A stretch of DNA of 64,000 nt from JBFWUM01 sp050247255 (GCA_050247255.1 JBFWUM010000012.1:22908-86907), one strand, 5' to 3'; numbered from the stretch's first letter, positions 1 through 9,296 are shown. Notes: generated by a model not told the origin, from the letters alone. Numbers and translations are program-made.

Positions 1-478
1 CGACATCGGCCTGCGCCGTCTGCGTCTGTCCCCCGGCCGCCTGGTGAATCGCCTGCCGGATCCGCAGGTACGTCCCGCACCGGCAGATGTTGCCGGTCAT
101 CGCGCGATCGATGTCCGCATCGGTCGGCCTCGGCGTTTGCACGAGCAGCGCGGCGGCCGACATGATTTGCCCGGCTTGACAGTAGCCGCACTGCGGCACG
201 TCGAGCGCCTGCCACGCGCGCTGCAGCGGATGCGACCCGTCGGTCGACAACCCCTCGATGGTCGTGACGCGCGCGTTCGCGGCGGCGGACACGGGGGTCT
301 GACAGGCGCGGACGGCGCGTCCGTTCAGGTGCACGGTGCAGGCGCCGCATTGGCCGATGCCGCAGCCGAACTTGGTGCCTTTCAGGTTGAGGACATCGCG
401 AAGCGCCCACAGCAGGGGCATGTCCCCCGCGACATCCAGCGTGGCCGCTACGCCGTTGACCGTCAGTGTGTATGCCAC
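1..478 (-). CDS. (2Fe-2S)-binding small subunit of a molybdenum hydroxylase (IorA/CoxS type), 3' end cut by window
   Basis: Reading the minus strand from a GTG at 478 gives about 159 codons that run off the left edge. The N-terminal half has the plant-ferredoxin-type cluster motif CGIGQCGACTVHLNG and a later RAC. The C-terminal half has the second [2Fe-2S] domain with CGYCQAGQIM and NICRCGTY. This two-domain layout is that of the small subunit of xanthine-dehydrogenase-family enzymes such as isoquinoline 1-oxidoreductase alpha or CO dehydrogenase small subunit, which passes electrons from a molybdopterin large subunit. An AGGAG lies about 10 bases before the GTG. The large subunit would be expected beyond the left edge. 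The substrate cannot be told from this subunit. Confidence 0.9.
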   Translation of the reverse strand, partial: MAYTLTVNGVAATLDVAGDMPLLWALRDVLNLKGTKFGCGIGQCGACTVHLNGRAVRACQTPVSAAANARVTTIEGLSTDGSHPLQRAWQALDVPQCGYCQAGQIMSAAALLVQTPRPTDADIDRAMTGNICRCGTYLRIRQAIHQAAGGQTQTAQADV

Positions 479-736
479 GTCCGACACTCTCCTGGTGGCG
501 CGCGCGGCGCGCATGGTTTCAGGGTGGGGCGATCCTACATCATGGGCGACCTCGTGGATGGCCGGCACCGTGACCTGCTGGTGCTGCCGAGGCTGCTGAC
601 TGCGTTCGAGATTGTCGGGTCAGAGGAAAACGCGATCGCCTACCTCTCGGCAGTGGCGGGCCTAACAGTCGCCCAGGCATCCTCCCAGGCGATCACATCG
701 GGACACTCCAGGCGTATTGGGAGGCCGGACGCGACA

Positions 737-2092
737 CTATGCGGGTGTGGGCTTACGCACGGCATGCTGGCTCGTCGCCGGTGTCTCGCTGGAACGGGGG
801 CGCTCAGCCCCCGCGGACTTCAGGCACAGGACCGTGATGCCGCCGAGAATGCCGGCGGCCATCAGGTAATAGATGCCGGCGACATAGTTGCCTGTCCGGT
901 CAGTCAGGTACCCCACAGCGTAGGGCCCGAGAAAGCCACCGAGATTGCCCACCGAGTTGATCAAGGCGATGCTGGCGGCAGCAGCAGGTCCGCTGAGCAA
1001 CATGGTCGGCAAGGTCCAGAACGGAGACGGGAACGAGTAGAGCGCCATTGTCGCCAGCGAAAACGCCGCGATCGCCAGTGGGAGATTGCCACCAGCCAGC
1101 ACGCTCAACCAGAGCGCGAGGCCGACGAGCATCAGGGAGACCGCCGAATGCCAGCGTCGTTCTCCGGAACGATCCGAGTGCGCGGCGGTGAGCAGCATCG
1201 CCGGGATGGCCGCCAGCCATGGGATGCCAGAGAGCAGAATAACCTGGGTCGTGCTCAGACCTGAGACACCCTGAAGGATTTTCGGGAGCCATGTGCCCAA
1301 TCCGACACTGTTGGTGATGTAGCAGAAGTACGCGAGGCACAGCAACAGGACCTGGGGGTGGCGCGCCGCAGCCCAGGCAGTCAGTTTGCCCAGCGATTTC
1401 TTGCTCTCACGCTCAACCCGCAACTGCTCCGCGATCCACTGCCGTTCGTCGGCGGCCAGCCATGGAGCAGATTCCGGCCGATCCGTCAGCCAGTAGAAGG
1501 TCGCCACACCCGCCAGGACCGAGGGAAATCCTTCGAGGATGAGCAGCCAGCGCCACCCGGCGTACCCGAGCCAATCAAGCCTCATCAATCCCGCGGCCAC
1601 CGTTGCGCCCAGCATGTTCGAGATCGGAATGGCCGCCATGAACAGGGCCACGGCCTTGCCCCGGTCGGTCACGCGAAACCAGCGAGTCATGTAGACGATG
1701 ACGCCGGGGAAGAATCCTGCCTCGGCGATGCCCAGCAGGAAGCGGATGACGTAGAACTCGCGGGCGTCCGAGACAAAACCCGTCAGCGTCGCCAGGGTCC
1801 CCCACACGATCAGGCTGACGCCGATGAACTTCCTGGCGCTCCATTGTTCGACCAGCATCGCGGACGGGACCTGGAACAGGAAGTAGCCGATGAAGAAGAT
1901 GCCGGCGCCAAGGCCGAAGACGGCGTTGGAAAAACCCAGGTCGCCGGTCATCTGGAGCGATGCGAAGCTGATGTTGACCCGATCGACATAGTTCAGGACG
2001 TAGAGTCCGAAGAGGAACGGCAGGAGACGGCGCGCGATCTTGCTGCGCGTTCGCACTGACAACTCGGTGGCCTGGATGTCGCTTCCCGTCAC
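737..2092 (-). CDS. MFS transporter, anion:cation symporter (ACS) family
   Basis: The 451-residue protein has the major facilitator layout of about twelve hydrophobic segments with a central hydrophilic loop. The first segment carries NYVDRVNISFA, the signature region of the ACS family that imports organic anions such as hexuronates, glucarate, tartrate and phthalate. The start is a GTG at 2092, 15 bases after the stop of the DapA-like gene, so the two form an operon. Together they suggest uptake of an organic acid and its cleavage or dehydration by the aldolase-family partner. The operon faces away from lysR and is probably under its control. The substrate is unknown. The 258 bases downstream (479-736) hold no gene I can support. 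Confidence 0.9.
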   Translation of the reverse strand: MTGSDIQATELSVRTRSKIARRLLPFLFGLYVLNYVDRVNISFASLQMTGDLGFSNAVFGLGAGIFFIGYFLFQVPSAMLVEQWSARKFIGVSLIVWGTLATLTGFVSDAREFYVIRFLLGIAEAGFFPGVIVYMTRWFRVTDRGKAVALFMAAIPISNMLGATVAAGLMRLDWLGYAGWRWLLILEGFPSVLAGVATFYWLTDRPESAPWLAADERQWIAEQLRVERESKKSLGKLTAWAAARHPQVLLLCLAYFCYITNSVGLGTWLPKILQGVSGLSTTQVILLSGIPWLAAIPAMLLTAAHSDRSGERRWHSAVSLMLVGLALWLSVLAGGNLPLAIAAFSLATMALYSFPSPFWTLPTMLLSGPAAAASIALINSVGNLGGFLGPYAVGYLTDRTGNYVAGIYYLMAAGILGGITVLCLKSAGAERPRSSETPATSQHAVRKPTPA

Positions 2093-2107
2093 GGTGTCCT
2101 CGCGTTT

Positions 2108-3046
2108 CTACGAATGCGCCGCCGCTACGCTCCCCACGATGAGCGGCCTGGCAATGTCAACCCCGGGGAGCGTGTGCTCCAGGAGTGCGTCGAGTTGCGT
2201 CGCTGCGGCTGCCGTGACCGATGCGCCTGGATGACGCGCGCGCGCCGATGCCAGGAGGCCGCGCCGTCGCAGCAACTCCTTCCGAATCGCCACGCCCGGC
2301 TGCTGCTCGAACACGATGAGCGCGGCGAAGCGTGCGTACAGTTCATGCACGGTGCGCCACTCCCCCGCCTGGGCAGCCCGGTGCATCGCGATCAGGACTT
2401 CCGGAAATGCGAAGCCGGTATTGAAGCCGTCTGATCCAGCGGCCAGGTCAAACGGCGCGTACAACGCACCCAGGCCCGTGAGAATCGGCAGCCTCCGGTT
2501 GCCGATCGCGTCCCGGATGGCCCGGATCCTGGCCGCGGTCGGCACGGCTTCCTCCTTGACGCAGGCAATGGCCGGGACTGCCCGGACGAGCCGCGCGATC
2601 AGCGCCACCGACATGTGCACGTCGGTCGAGGCCGGGTGATCCTGGAGAACGATCGGAATGCGGATGGTTTCCGCCAGCCGCTGGAATGTCTCGACGATGC
2701 GTTCGTCGTTGGGGACGGGTTCCTTTGCCGGCGTGACCATGACCGCCGCGGCGCCGAGGTCTTCTGCCATCCGGGACAAGTACTCGACGACGCGGGTGCC
2801 GCTGTGGCTCGTGCCGACGATGATCGGCACGCGGCCCTCGACCACGGCGGCGGCGGTCTTGATCAGGAGCCCGCGTTCCTCGTCGGTCAGTCGATTCGAT
2901 TCCCCGAGGACCCCAAGGATCGTGATGCCGTCGACGCCGCACCCGACCATGAACTCGATCAGGCGCCGCCACGATTCGAGATCGATCTGCTCGTCATCGG
3001 AAAAGGGCGTCGCGAGAATGGGGATGACGCCGGTGAAGGTGGTCAT
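2108..3046 (-). CDS. Dihydrodipicolinate synthase family (DapA-like) lyase or dehydratase
   Basis: The 312-residue protein is a (beta/alpha)8 class-I aldolase of the DapA/N-acetylneuraminate-lyase family. The Schiff-base lysine is Lys164 in ACVKEEAV, and GVLGES near residue 45 takes the place of the usual GTTGE. In DapA the catalytic tyrosine sits in a LYNVPSRT motif; the aligned stretch here is LQDHPAST, so that tyrosine is Gln135. True lysine biosynthesis is therefore unlikely. A catabolic 2-keto-acid aldolase or keto-deoxy-sugar-acid dehydratase fits better, matching the organic-anion transporter that follows. It is the first gene of a minus-strand operon diverging from lysR; a LysR-site-like element lies 63-92 bases upstream of its ATG. 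Confidence 0.85.
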   Translation of the reverse strand: MTTFTGVIPILATPFSDDEQIDLESWRRLIEFMVGCGVDGITILGVLGESNRLTDEERGLLIKTAAAVVEGRVPIIVGTSHSGTRVVEYLSRMAEDLGAAAVMVTPAKEPVPNDERIVETFQRLAETIRIPIVLQDHPASTDVHMSVALIARLVRAVPAIACVKEEAVPTAARIRAIRDAIGNRRLPILTGLGALYAPFDLAAGSDGFNTGFAFPEVLIAMHRAAQAGEWRTVHELYARFAALIVFEQQPGVAIRKELLRRRGLLASARARHPGASVTAAAATQLDALLEHTLPGVDIARPLIVGSVAAAHS

Positions 3047-3108
3047 AGTCAGAATGCTCCGCGGGGGTCGAATTCAGCCGGCACTCTATCGGTCGGCTTC
3101 AGCACCGA

Positions 3109-3137
3109 CCAATGAGTAATTCTTCTTGGGCCATAAG
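3109..3137 (+). promoter_or_regulatory. Putative LysR operator, upstream copy
   Basis: CCAATGAGTAATTCTT starts at 3109 and is followed after variable bases by GG and ATAAG. The same element occurs in reverse orientation at 4112-4140, with 16 identical bases at the start and conserved T, GG and ATAAG positions beyond. A T-N11-A core of LysR type can be read inside both. This copy lies between lysR and the divergent DapA-like gene, where an autoregulating LysR protein normally binds. Confidence 0.7.
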
Positions 3138-3158
3138 TCTCGCTGCTAGACTAGGCGC

Positions 3159-4118
3159 ATGGACCTGCTGCAGTTGGAACACTTTCTGGCGGTCGCGGAG
3201 GAAGGCAGCTTCACGCGGGCGGCGGAGCGTGTGTGCCGGACTCAACCGGCGGTCAGCCTGAGCATCAAGAAGCTGGAGGACGAGATCGGGGCACCACTCT
3301 TTACGAGGGGTACCGTGGATCTCTCCCTGACCAGCGCCGGCAAGACCCTCCTGCAGTCCGCGAAGCGCATGGTGCAGCTGCGCGACGACACCGTCAGGAA
3401 CCTGAGAAAGCTGCAGAACCTGAGCTCCGGAAGCCTGTCGATCGCGGCACATGAATCGGCGGCGGCCTACCTGCTGCCTAGCCCGCTCCGCGAATACTTC
3501 CAGCGGTTTCCCGACATCAAGGTCGGCATTCAGCGCAGCCGTCTGGAAGACATCCCTCGACAGGTGATGGATCGGGAGTTCGACATCGGGTTCGTCAAGG
3601 ATGCGCCCACCTTCCACGAGTTACGTTCAGTGGAAGTGCATTCCGACGAGTTGATGCTGATCGCGTCACCACGTCACCCGCTGGCCGTGCGTGATGGACT
3701 GACGATCCAGGACCTCGTCGGCGAACCCTTCATCCTGCACCACCAGTGCTCGACCACCGAGCAGAAGATTCTGCGGATGTTCGAAGCGCACAATGTGCGC
3801 TGCAATATTTCTGCGGAGCTGTGGAGTTTCGAGAACGTGAAGGACTTCGTCCGCCAGGACGTCGGCCTGGCGATTGTGCCTGGCATCTGCGTCGAACAGG
3901 AACTCGATGCCGGCACCTTGACCCGGATACCGTTTCCCGAGCTCGACGTGCCCCGCAAGACGCTGATGATCTTCCGCGATCAGAGCTACCGGTCCGAGTC
4001 CTCCCGGCGTTTCGTCGAGCTGATGCAGGAAGCCGTGTCGTCGCGGCGCAAGCGGGCCCGTGAGGCGCGTGAGACACGATCGCGGCGGCAACCTCGTCCT
4101 CACGTCCGCTGCTTATAA
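3159..4118 (+). CDS. LysR-family transcriptional regulator
   Basis: The 319-residue protein opens with MDLLQLEHFLAVAEEGSFTR, the standard LysR winged helix-turn-helix, followed by a two-lobed periplasmic-binding-like effector domain (about residues 90-295). It diverges from the DapA/MFS operon, and its stop codon overlaps the second copy of its likely operator, which faces the next gene. It therefore probably senses an intermediate of the surrounding catabolic genes and controls both operons. The C-terminal tail of about 20 residues is rich in Arg and not part of the family fold. The effector is unknown. Confidence 0.92.
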   Translation: MDLLQLEHFLAVAEEGSFTRAAERVCRTQPAVSLSIKKLEDEIGAPLFTRGTVDLSLTSAGKTLLQSAKRMVQLRDDTVRNLRKLQNLSSGSLSIAAHESAAAYLLPSPLREYFQRFPDIKVGIQRSRLEDIPRQVMDREFDIGFVKDAPTFHELRSVEVHSDELMLIASPRHPLAVRDGLTIQDLVGEPFILHHQCSTTEQKILRMFEAHNVRCNISAELWSFENVKDFVRQDVGLAIVPGICVEQELDAGTLTRIPFPELDVPRKTLMIFRDQSYRSESSRRFVELMQEAVSSRRKRAREARETRSRRQPRPHVRCL

Positions 4119-4140
4119 GCCGACAAGAATTACTCATTGG
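4112..4140 (-). promoter_or_regulatory. Putative LysR operator, downstream inverted copy
   Basis: Read on the minus strand this is CCAATGAGTAATTCTT followed by variable bases, GG and CTTATAAG. It matches the element at 3109-3137 in opposite orientation. It overlaps the lysR stop codon and lies about 105 bases before the ATG of the cyclodeaminase-like gene, so it can serve as the operator of the plus-strand operon. Confidence 0.7.
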
Positions 4141-4244
4141 CGCCTGTCGCCGGCGCGGCATTACAGTTCGCCGGGCGATCACACGGCGCGTTGGGCGACC
4201 TTCGCCCGTCGCGCGCGTCTCCTGTGATCGCAGGAGGCGATTCC

Positions 4245-5303
4245 ATGGTGTTGCTGCTGTCAGAGGCCGACGTCGCGCGAGCCATTTCGATGCGCGACAC
4301 AATCGACCGGCTGGAGGACGTGTTTCGTCAGTATGCACAGGGGGCGGCCCTGGTGACGCCACGGACGAGCGCCCAGATCCCACGCGGCGGTGGTGCGTTT
4401 CGGGTGATGTCGGCGATCCTGCCGGAATCCGGATTCTTCGGGTTGAAATCGCTCACCGGCTATCCCGGCCGGCGCCTCCCCGGCGAAACCTACTTCGTCA
4501 TCCTGCTGTTCAGCGGTGAGACCGGTGCGCTGCGCGCCGTGATTGCCGCCAACCAGCTGACTGGCATCCGGACAGGCGCCGCGACGGGACTGGCCGCCCG
4601 CTATCTCGCCCGCCCCCAGTCGCATGTGGCTGGCATCTTTGGCGCGGGCGTCCAGGCTCGCTACCAGGTGGCCGCCCTGAAGGCCGTGTGCCCGCTCGAA
4701 GAACTCCGCGTCTTTGATCCGGATCCCGTCAAGGCGGCTGCGTTTGCCAAAGCGATGGCGGACGAATTCGACGTGCGGCCGGTCGTCGTCACCCAGCCGC
4801 GCGACGCCGTCGCCGGCTGCGACTTGATCGTGGCTGCCACGTCTGCGCCTGCGCCCGTCTTCGACGGAGCGTGGCTGGAGGAGGGCACGCACGTCAGCGG
4901 TATCGGCGCCAATTCACCGGCCAAGAAAGAGCTGGACGCACTCACCTTCGGCCGAAGTCAAAAGGTCGTTGTTGATTTTCGTGAACAGGTGCTGGAGGAA
5001 GCGGGTGACCTGCGGCATGCCATCGAGACCGGGACAATGACCGAAGGGGCCATCCACGCCGATCTCGCGCAGCTCGCCGCTGGCCAGAAGCCAGGCCGCG
5101 ACAACGAGCGCGAGATCACGCTGTTCAAGTCTGTCGGGGTGGCGCTCGAGGACGTCGCCACTGCGGCGTTTGTGTACCAACAGGCGTTGGCGCAAGGCCT
5201 GGGCGAAGAACTCGATCTCCTGGGGGACCAGACGGTGCCGGTCAGGGCCGACGCCCGCAGGCGTGTGTCCCGCGGACACTCAGTCGAGGAGGTGCCGTCA
5301 TGA
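4245..5303 (+). CDS. Ornithine cyclodeaminase / mu-crystallin family protein
   Basis: The ATG at 4245 is chosen because AGGAGG lies just upstream (4232-4237) and the translated start MVLLLSEADVARAISMRDT matches the family; the frame is open further upstream but reads into the operator. The 352-residue protein has the NAD(P)-binding Rossmann motif GIFGAGVQARYQ near the middle and the substrate-side motif NQLTGIRTGAATGLAARYLA. Family members include ornithine cyclodeaminase, alanine dehydrogenase and ketimine reductases acting on amino or imino acids. It is the first gene of the plus-strand operon, and its stop overlaps the next ATG (ATGA). The substrate is not determined. Confidence 0.88.
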   Translation: MVLLLSEADVARAISMRDTIDRLEDVFRQYAQGAALVTPRTSAQIPRGGGAFRVMSAILPESGFFGLKSLTGYPGRRLPGETYFVILLFSGETGALRAVIAANQLTGIRTGAATGLAARYLARPQSHVAGIFGAGVQARYQVAALKAVCPLEELRVFDPDPVKAAAFAKAMADEFDVRPVVVTQPRDAVAGCDLIVAATSAPAPVFDGAWLEEGTHVSGIGANSPAKKELDALTFGRSQKVVVDFREQVLEEAGDLRHAIETGTMTEGAIHADLAQLAAGQKPGRDNEREITLFKSVGVALEDVATAAFVYQQALAQGLGEELDLLGDQTVPVRADARRRVSRGHSVEEVPS

Positions 5304-6301
5304 TGCTGCACGTCGCGGTCCTGCTGCTCGGTTTGCTCGGCCAGATAACGGGGTCGACCGCGCCGCGCAACGACCTGCCGCAGCCGTACCGGACGACGCG
5401 CGACTGGGGACAGCTGCCAGTGGGCGTCCAGTGGGCCGCGGTCACCGCTGTCGAGCCCGCGCCTGACGGCAGCATCTTCGTCATCCATCGCTGCTTCGCG
5501 AACTCGTGCAAGGACCGGCCGGAAGCGCCGATCCTGAAGTACGACGCCCGGGGGCGCCTCCTGAAATCGTGGGGCGAAGGGATATTCGTGTTCCCGCACG
5601 GCGCCACGGTCGATCGGGAAGGGAACCTCTGGGTCACCGACGCCCAGGGCGGCAATGGAAAGGGACACCAAGTCTTCAAGTTCAGCGCCGACGGCCGGCT
5701 GCTGATGACGCTGGGAAAGGCCGGCGTCTCGGGCTCCGGTCCCGATCTCTTCGATCAACCGTGCGACGTCGTCGTCGCGTCGAGCGGCGATATCTTCGTC
5801 GCCGACAGCCATCGCAGCGGTAGGAACAACCGGATCGTGAAGTTTACGAAGGACGGAACGTTCCTCAAGGAGTGGGGGCGCACAGGCTCCGGACCCGGTG
5901 AGTTCAGCGAGCCGCACACGATTGCGCTCGACTCGCGCGGCCGGCTGTTCGTCGGCGATCGCGAGAACAACCGGATCCAGATCTTCGATCAGGAGGGCAC
6001 GCTGCTCGACGAGTGGCGGCAGTTCGGCCGGCCCAGCGGCATCGCGATCACGCCCGACGACACCATCTACGTCACCGACTCGGAATCGGGCCCCGACACC
6101 GGCGCACACGAGCTCCAGGGGATCAAGAAAGGCATCCGCATCGGCAGCGCGCGCACGGGCGAGGTCACCGCGTTCATCGAGGACATGGAATCGACGACGC
6201 CGGATCATTCGGGGGCGGAAGGAGTCGGCGTCGATGCGAACGGCAACGTCTACGGCGCCGTGGTCCGTCGCCAGATGCTGGAGAGACATGTCAGAAGATA
6301 G
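5300..6301 (+). CDS. Exported NHL-repeat six-bladed beta-propeller protein
   Basis: The 333-residue protein has a hydrophobic N-terminal signal (about residues 1-18). NHL-type repeats follow, each with a PHG/EPH-x-[IV]-A-[VL]-D core and an N-x-[IV]-Q-[IV]-F element, as in SEPHTIALDSRGRLFVGD and ENNRIQIFDQEG. The fold resembles peptidyl-alpha-hydroxyglycine amidating lyases and related scaffolds, but enzymatic activity cannot be claimed. It overlaps the genes on both sides (ATGA with the cyclodeaminase-like gene, 14 bases with the cytochrome), so it is translationally linked to the PQQ dehydrogenase module. Confidence 0.82.
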   Translation: MMLHVAVLLLGLLGQITGSTAPRNDLPQPYRTTRDWGQLPVGVQWAAVTAVEPAPDGSIFVIHRCFANSCKDRPEAPILKYDARGRLLKSWGEGIFVFPHGATVDREGNLWVTDAQGGNGKGHQVFKFSADGRLLMTLGKAGVSGSGPDLFDQPCDVVVASSGDIFVADSHRSGRNNRIVKFTKDGTFLKEWGRTGSGPGEFSEPHTIALDSRGRLFVGDRENNRIQIFDQEGTLLDEWRQFGRPSGIAITPDDTIYVTDSESGPDTGAHELQGIKKGIRIGSARTGEVTAFIEDMESTTPDHSGAEGVGVDANGNVYGAVVRRQMLERHVRR

Positions 6302-6728
6302 GCGCGGAAGTCGAATCGCCGCTGCGCCAGCGGTCGCCATCTGCCTCGCGGTGGCGACACTTGCGGGTCAGGCCGGCCGCACGGTCTGGGATGGTGTCTA
6401 TACGCAGGCGCAGGCTGCGCGCGGGGCGACGCTCTATGCCCAGCGGTGCGCGCAGTGCCATGGGGATCTGCTCCAGGGCTTCGAGGCGGCGCCGGCGCTG
6501 GCCGGTCCCCTCTTCGTGGCGACGTGGGAGGGGGTCCAGCTCGGGGAGCTCGCCGACCGCGTCAGGATTTCCATGCCGCTGGACAGCCCCGGTTCGCTGT
6601 CGCGACAGCAGACGGCAGACCTGCTGGCCTACATGTTCGAGGTCGGCAAATTGCCGGCCGGATCGCAGGAGCTTCCTGGTGACGCCGCGCTCCTCGGACA
6701 GATCACCTTCAGAGGGACGAAACCGTGA
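6288..6728 (+). CDS. Periplasmic c-type cytochrome
   Basis: The ATG at 6288 gives a 146-residue protein with an N-terminal signal (about residues 12-28) and one haem motif, CAQCH, within YAQRCAQCHGDLLQG. A likely axial methionine lies later in ISMPLDSPG. The gene starts inside the end of the propeller gene and stops 16 bases before the PQQ dehydrogenase start. It is therefore most likely the electron acceptor of that dehydrogenase in the periplasm. Confidence 0.88.
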   Translation: MSEDRRGSRIAAAPAVAICLAVATLAGQAGRTVWDGVYTQAQAARGATLYAQRCAQCHGDLLQGFEAAPALAGPLFVATWEGVQLGELADRVRISMPLDSPGSLSRQQTADLLAYMFEVGKLPAGSQELPGDAALLGQITFRGTKP

Positions 6729-6744
6729 CATGCGGGAGGATTCG

Positions 6745-8773
6745 ATGACGCGTCGACAGGCCTTGCGCCCATGGGTGCTGACGGCGGTCGGCATATGCTT
6801 CGCTGGCTCGGGGGCGCCCGGCGCGCAGCGTCCGGCAGCCGCGACTGAGTGGCGCACGTACGGAGGCGACCTCGCCAGCACGCGCTACGCGCCCCTCGAT
6901 CAGATCAACGCAGCGAACTTCTCAGGGCTGGAAGTGGCGTGGCGGTTCAAGACCGACAACCTCGGCCCGCGACCCGAGTTCAACTTCCAGTCGACGCCGC
7001 TGATGGTAGGAGGCCGCCTCTACTCGACCGGCGGGACCCGCCGCGCGGTCTTTTCGCTCGACGCGGCAACCGGCGAGCTGTTCTGGGTCTACTCCGAGGA
7101 TGAAGGGGCCCGGGGCGCCGCCGCGCCGCGCCAGTTGTCGGGCCGCGGCCTCGCTTACTGGTCGGACGGCCGCGAAGAACGCGTCCTCTATGTCACCCCC
7201 GGCTATCGGCTGGATCGCGCTCGACGCGAGGTCAGGCAAGCGGGTGGCCGCGTTCGGCCAGGACGGCGTCGTCGATCTCAAGCAGGGGCTCGAGGGGATG
7301 TCCGATCTGACGACAGCTCCAGTGGGATTGCACTCCACGCCGCTGGTCGCCGGCGACGTCGTGCTGGTCGGGGCGGCGTTCGAAAGCGGCGCAAACCCGC
7401 GGAGCCGCGCCAACGTGAAGGGGGCCGTTCGCGCTTTCGATGCCCGGACCGGGCGGCTTCTCTGGACCTTCAACACGATTCCGGAACCGGGGCAGCCGGG
7501 CAGTGAAACGTGGGAAGGCGATTCCCTGGCGTACACCGGCAACACCGGGGTGTGGGCGCAGATGTCGGCCGACGTGCAGCTTGGCCTCGCCTATCTGCCC
7601 GTGGAACTGCCGACGCACGACTACTTCGGTGGCGCGCGCCCCGGCGACAACCTCTTTGGCGAAAGCATCGTGGCGGTGGACCTCAAGACCGGTCAGCGCC
7701 GCTGGCACTATCAGCTCGTGCACCACGGCATCTGGGACATGGACATTCCCTGCGCGCCGATCCTTGCCGACATCACCGTCAACGGACGGGTGGTGAAGGC
7801 GCTGGCGCAGCCGACCAAGCAGGCGTTTCTCTACGTGCTCGATCGCGAGACCGGGCAGCCGGTCTGGCCGATCGAGGAACGCCCCGTACCGCAGGGGGAT
7901 GTGCCGGGCGAGAAGTATTCGGCGACGCAGCCGTTTCCGACGCGGCCGGCGCCCTACAATCGGCAGGGCCTCTCGCTCGACGACTTGATCGACTTCACCC
8001 CAGAGCTGCGGGCCGAGGCGGTGAAACTGGTGTCCAACTACCGCATCGGGCCCATCTTCACGCCGCCAGTCGTCAGTCGCGCGGGCGGTCCGCTAGCCAC
8101 GTTGCAGATGGCCAGCCAGGCGGCGGCGACCAACTGGCCAGGTGGATCCTACGATCCCGACACCCGCGTCCTCTACGTCCATTCGCAAAGCCAGGTGGGG
8201 ACGCTCGGGCTCGTGCCACCGGCGCCTGGTGTCGCGCCCGATGTGCCGTTCCATCAAGGCACGGTACTCAGCGGGCCTCGGACGTCCGGCGGCCTGGGTT
8301 CGGGCCGCGCCGCGGGTGCCAGAGGAGCGGCGTCGCCGACCACCGTGCAGGGGCTGCCGCTCGTCAAGCCGCCGTACGGACAAATCAGCGCAATCGATCT
8401 CGAGCGCGGCGAGATCCTGTGGCAGGTTCCACACGGTGAGACGCCGGATATCGTGAAGAACCACCCGGCGCTGCGCGGGCTGACCATTCCGCGCACCGGC
8501 CGACCGGGGATGGCGGGGACGCTCGTGACGCGGACCCTGGTCATTTCCGGTGAGCCGGGCTTCGGGGTCACGCCGTCCGGCCAGCGCGGCGCCATGCTCC
8601 GCGCCTACGACAAGAAGACGGGAGCCGAAGTCGGCGCGGTCTACATGCCTGCGCCTCAAACCGGCTCGCCGATGACCTACATGCTGAACGGCCGTCAATA
8701 CCTGGTGGTGGCCATCAGCGGCGGCGCCTACAGCGGCGAGTTGCTCGCGTTCCGTCTGCCGGACGTCCCGTAA
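6745..8773 (+). CDS. PQQ-dependent dehydrogenase (eight-bladed quinoprotein), single-base frameshift near 7212
   Basis: GGGAGGA at 6734-6740 sets the ATG at 6745. The N terminus MTRRQALRPWVLTAVG is an export signal, and the mature part begins with the family stretch WRTYGGDLASTRYAPL. The reading frame is open to 7506 but loses the family sequence after YVTPGYRL; the continuation IALDARSGKRVAAFGQDG is in another frame that runs to 8773. Removing one G of the GG at 7212-7213 restores one protein of about 675 residues with the expected repeats. The family oxidises alcohols, sugars or cyclic polyols and passes electrons to cytochrome c, here probably the gene just upstream. As printed, the gene is broken: either a real mutation or a sequencing or assembly error. 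Confidence 0.85.
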
Positions 8774-8798
8774 CGCCGACATCAAAGGAGTTCCGTCC

Positions 8799-9269
8799 AT
8801 GAAGGCTGCCATCCCTTTCCTCGCCGCCGGGTTTCTCGTTGTCCCTCTCCTGGCTGCGGACCCGGTGGGGTTCGCCATCTGGAAGTCGGCCGAACTGAAG
8901 CAACGGGACGAGGCGCTCTCCAGGAGGGTCGGCCCGGATCACTCCGCGCGGGAGACGCTGGCCGACTACGGCGACCATCGCTTCCGACTGCTCTACCGGG
9001 ACGCCGACGGAGTCCCGGAGCAGCATGACAACACGGTCGACGTCGTCATCGTGCAAAGCGGGGAGGGCACGCTGGTCGTGGGCGGCACAATGGTCAACCT
9101 CACCGCCAGGGGCACCGGCGAGTACGTAGGCACCGGAATCGAGGGCGGCGAACGGCATGCGCTCGCGCCCGGGGATGTGGTTCACATCCCAGCCAAGGCT
9201 CCACACAGCTTCCTCGTCGCCAACGGGAAGCACCTCACCTACATGCTCGTGAAGTTTCCCGCACCTTAA
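8799..9269 (+). CDS. Exported single-domain cupin protein
   Basis: The 156-residue protein starts with a signal peptide (MKAAIPFLAAGFLVVPLLAA). A cupin barrel follows, with likely metal-ligand histidines in EQHDN and APHSF and the typical GDVVHIPA turn. It is co-transcribed with the PQQ dehydrogenase (25-base gap). Its role, whether sugar binding, isomerase or dioxygenase-like, cannot be read from sequence. It is one of three genes in this operon that encode cupin domains. Confidence 0.82.
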   Translation: MKAAIPFLAAGFLVVPLLAADPVGFAIWKSAELKQRDEALSRRVGPDHSARETLADYGDHRFRLLYRDADGVPEQHDNTVDVVIVQSGEGTLVVGGTMVNLTARGTGEYVGTGIEGGERHALAPGDVVHIPAKAPHSFLVANGKHLTYMLVKFPAP

Positions 9270-9296
9270 CGAACCGCGAATGCACGGAGTTACTCA

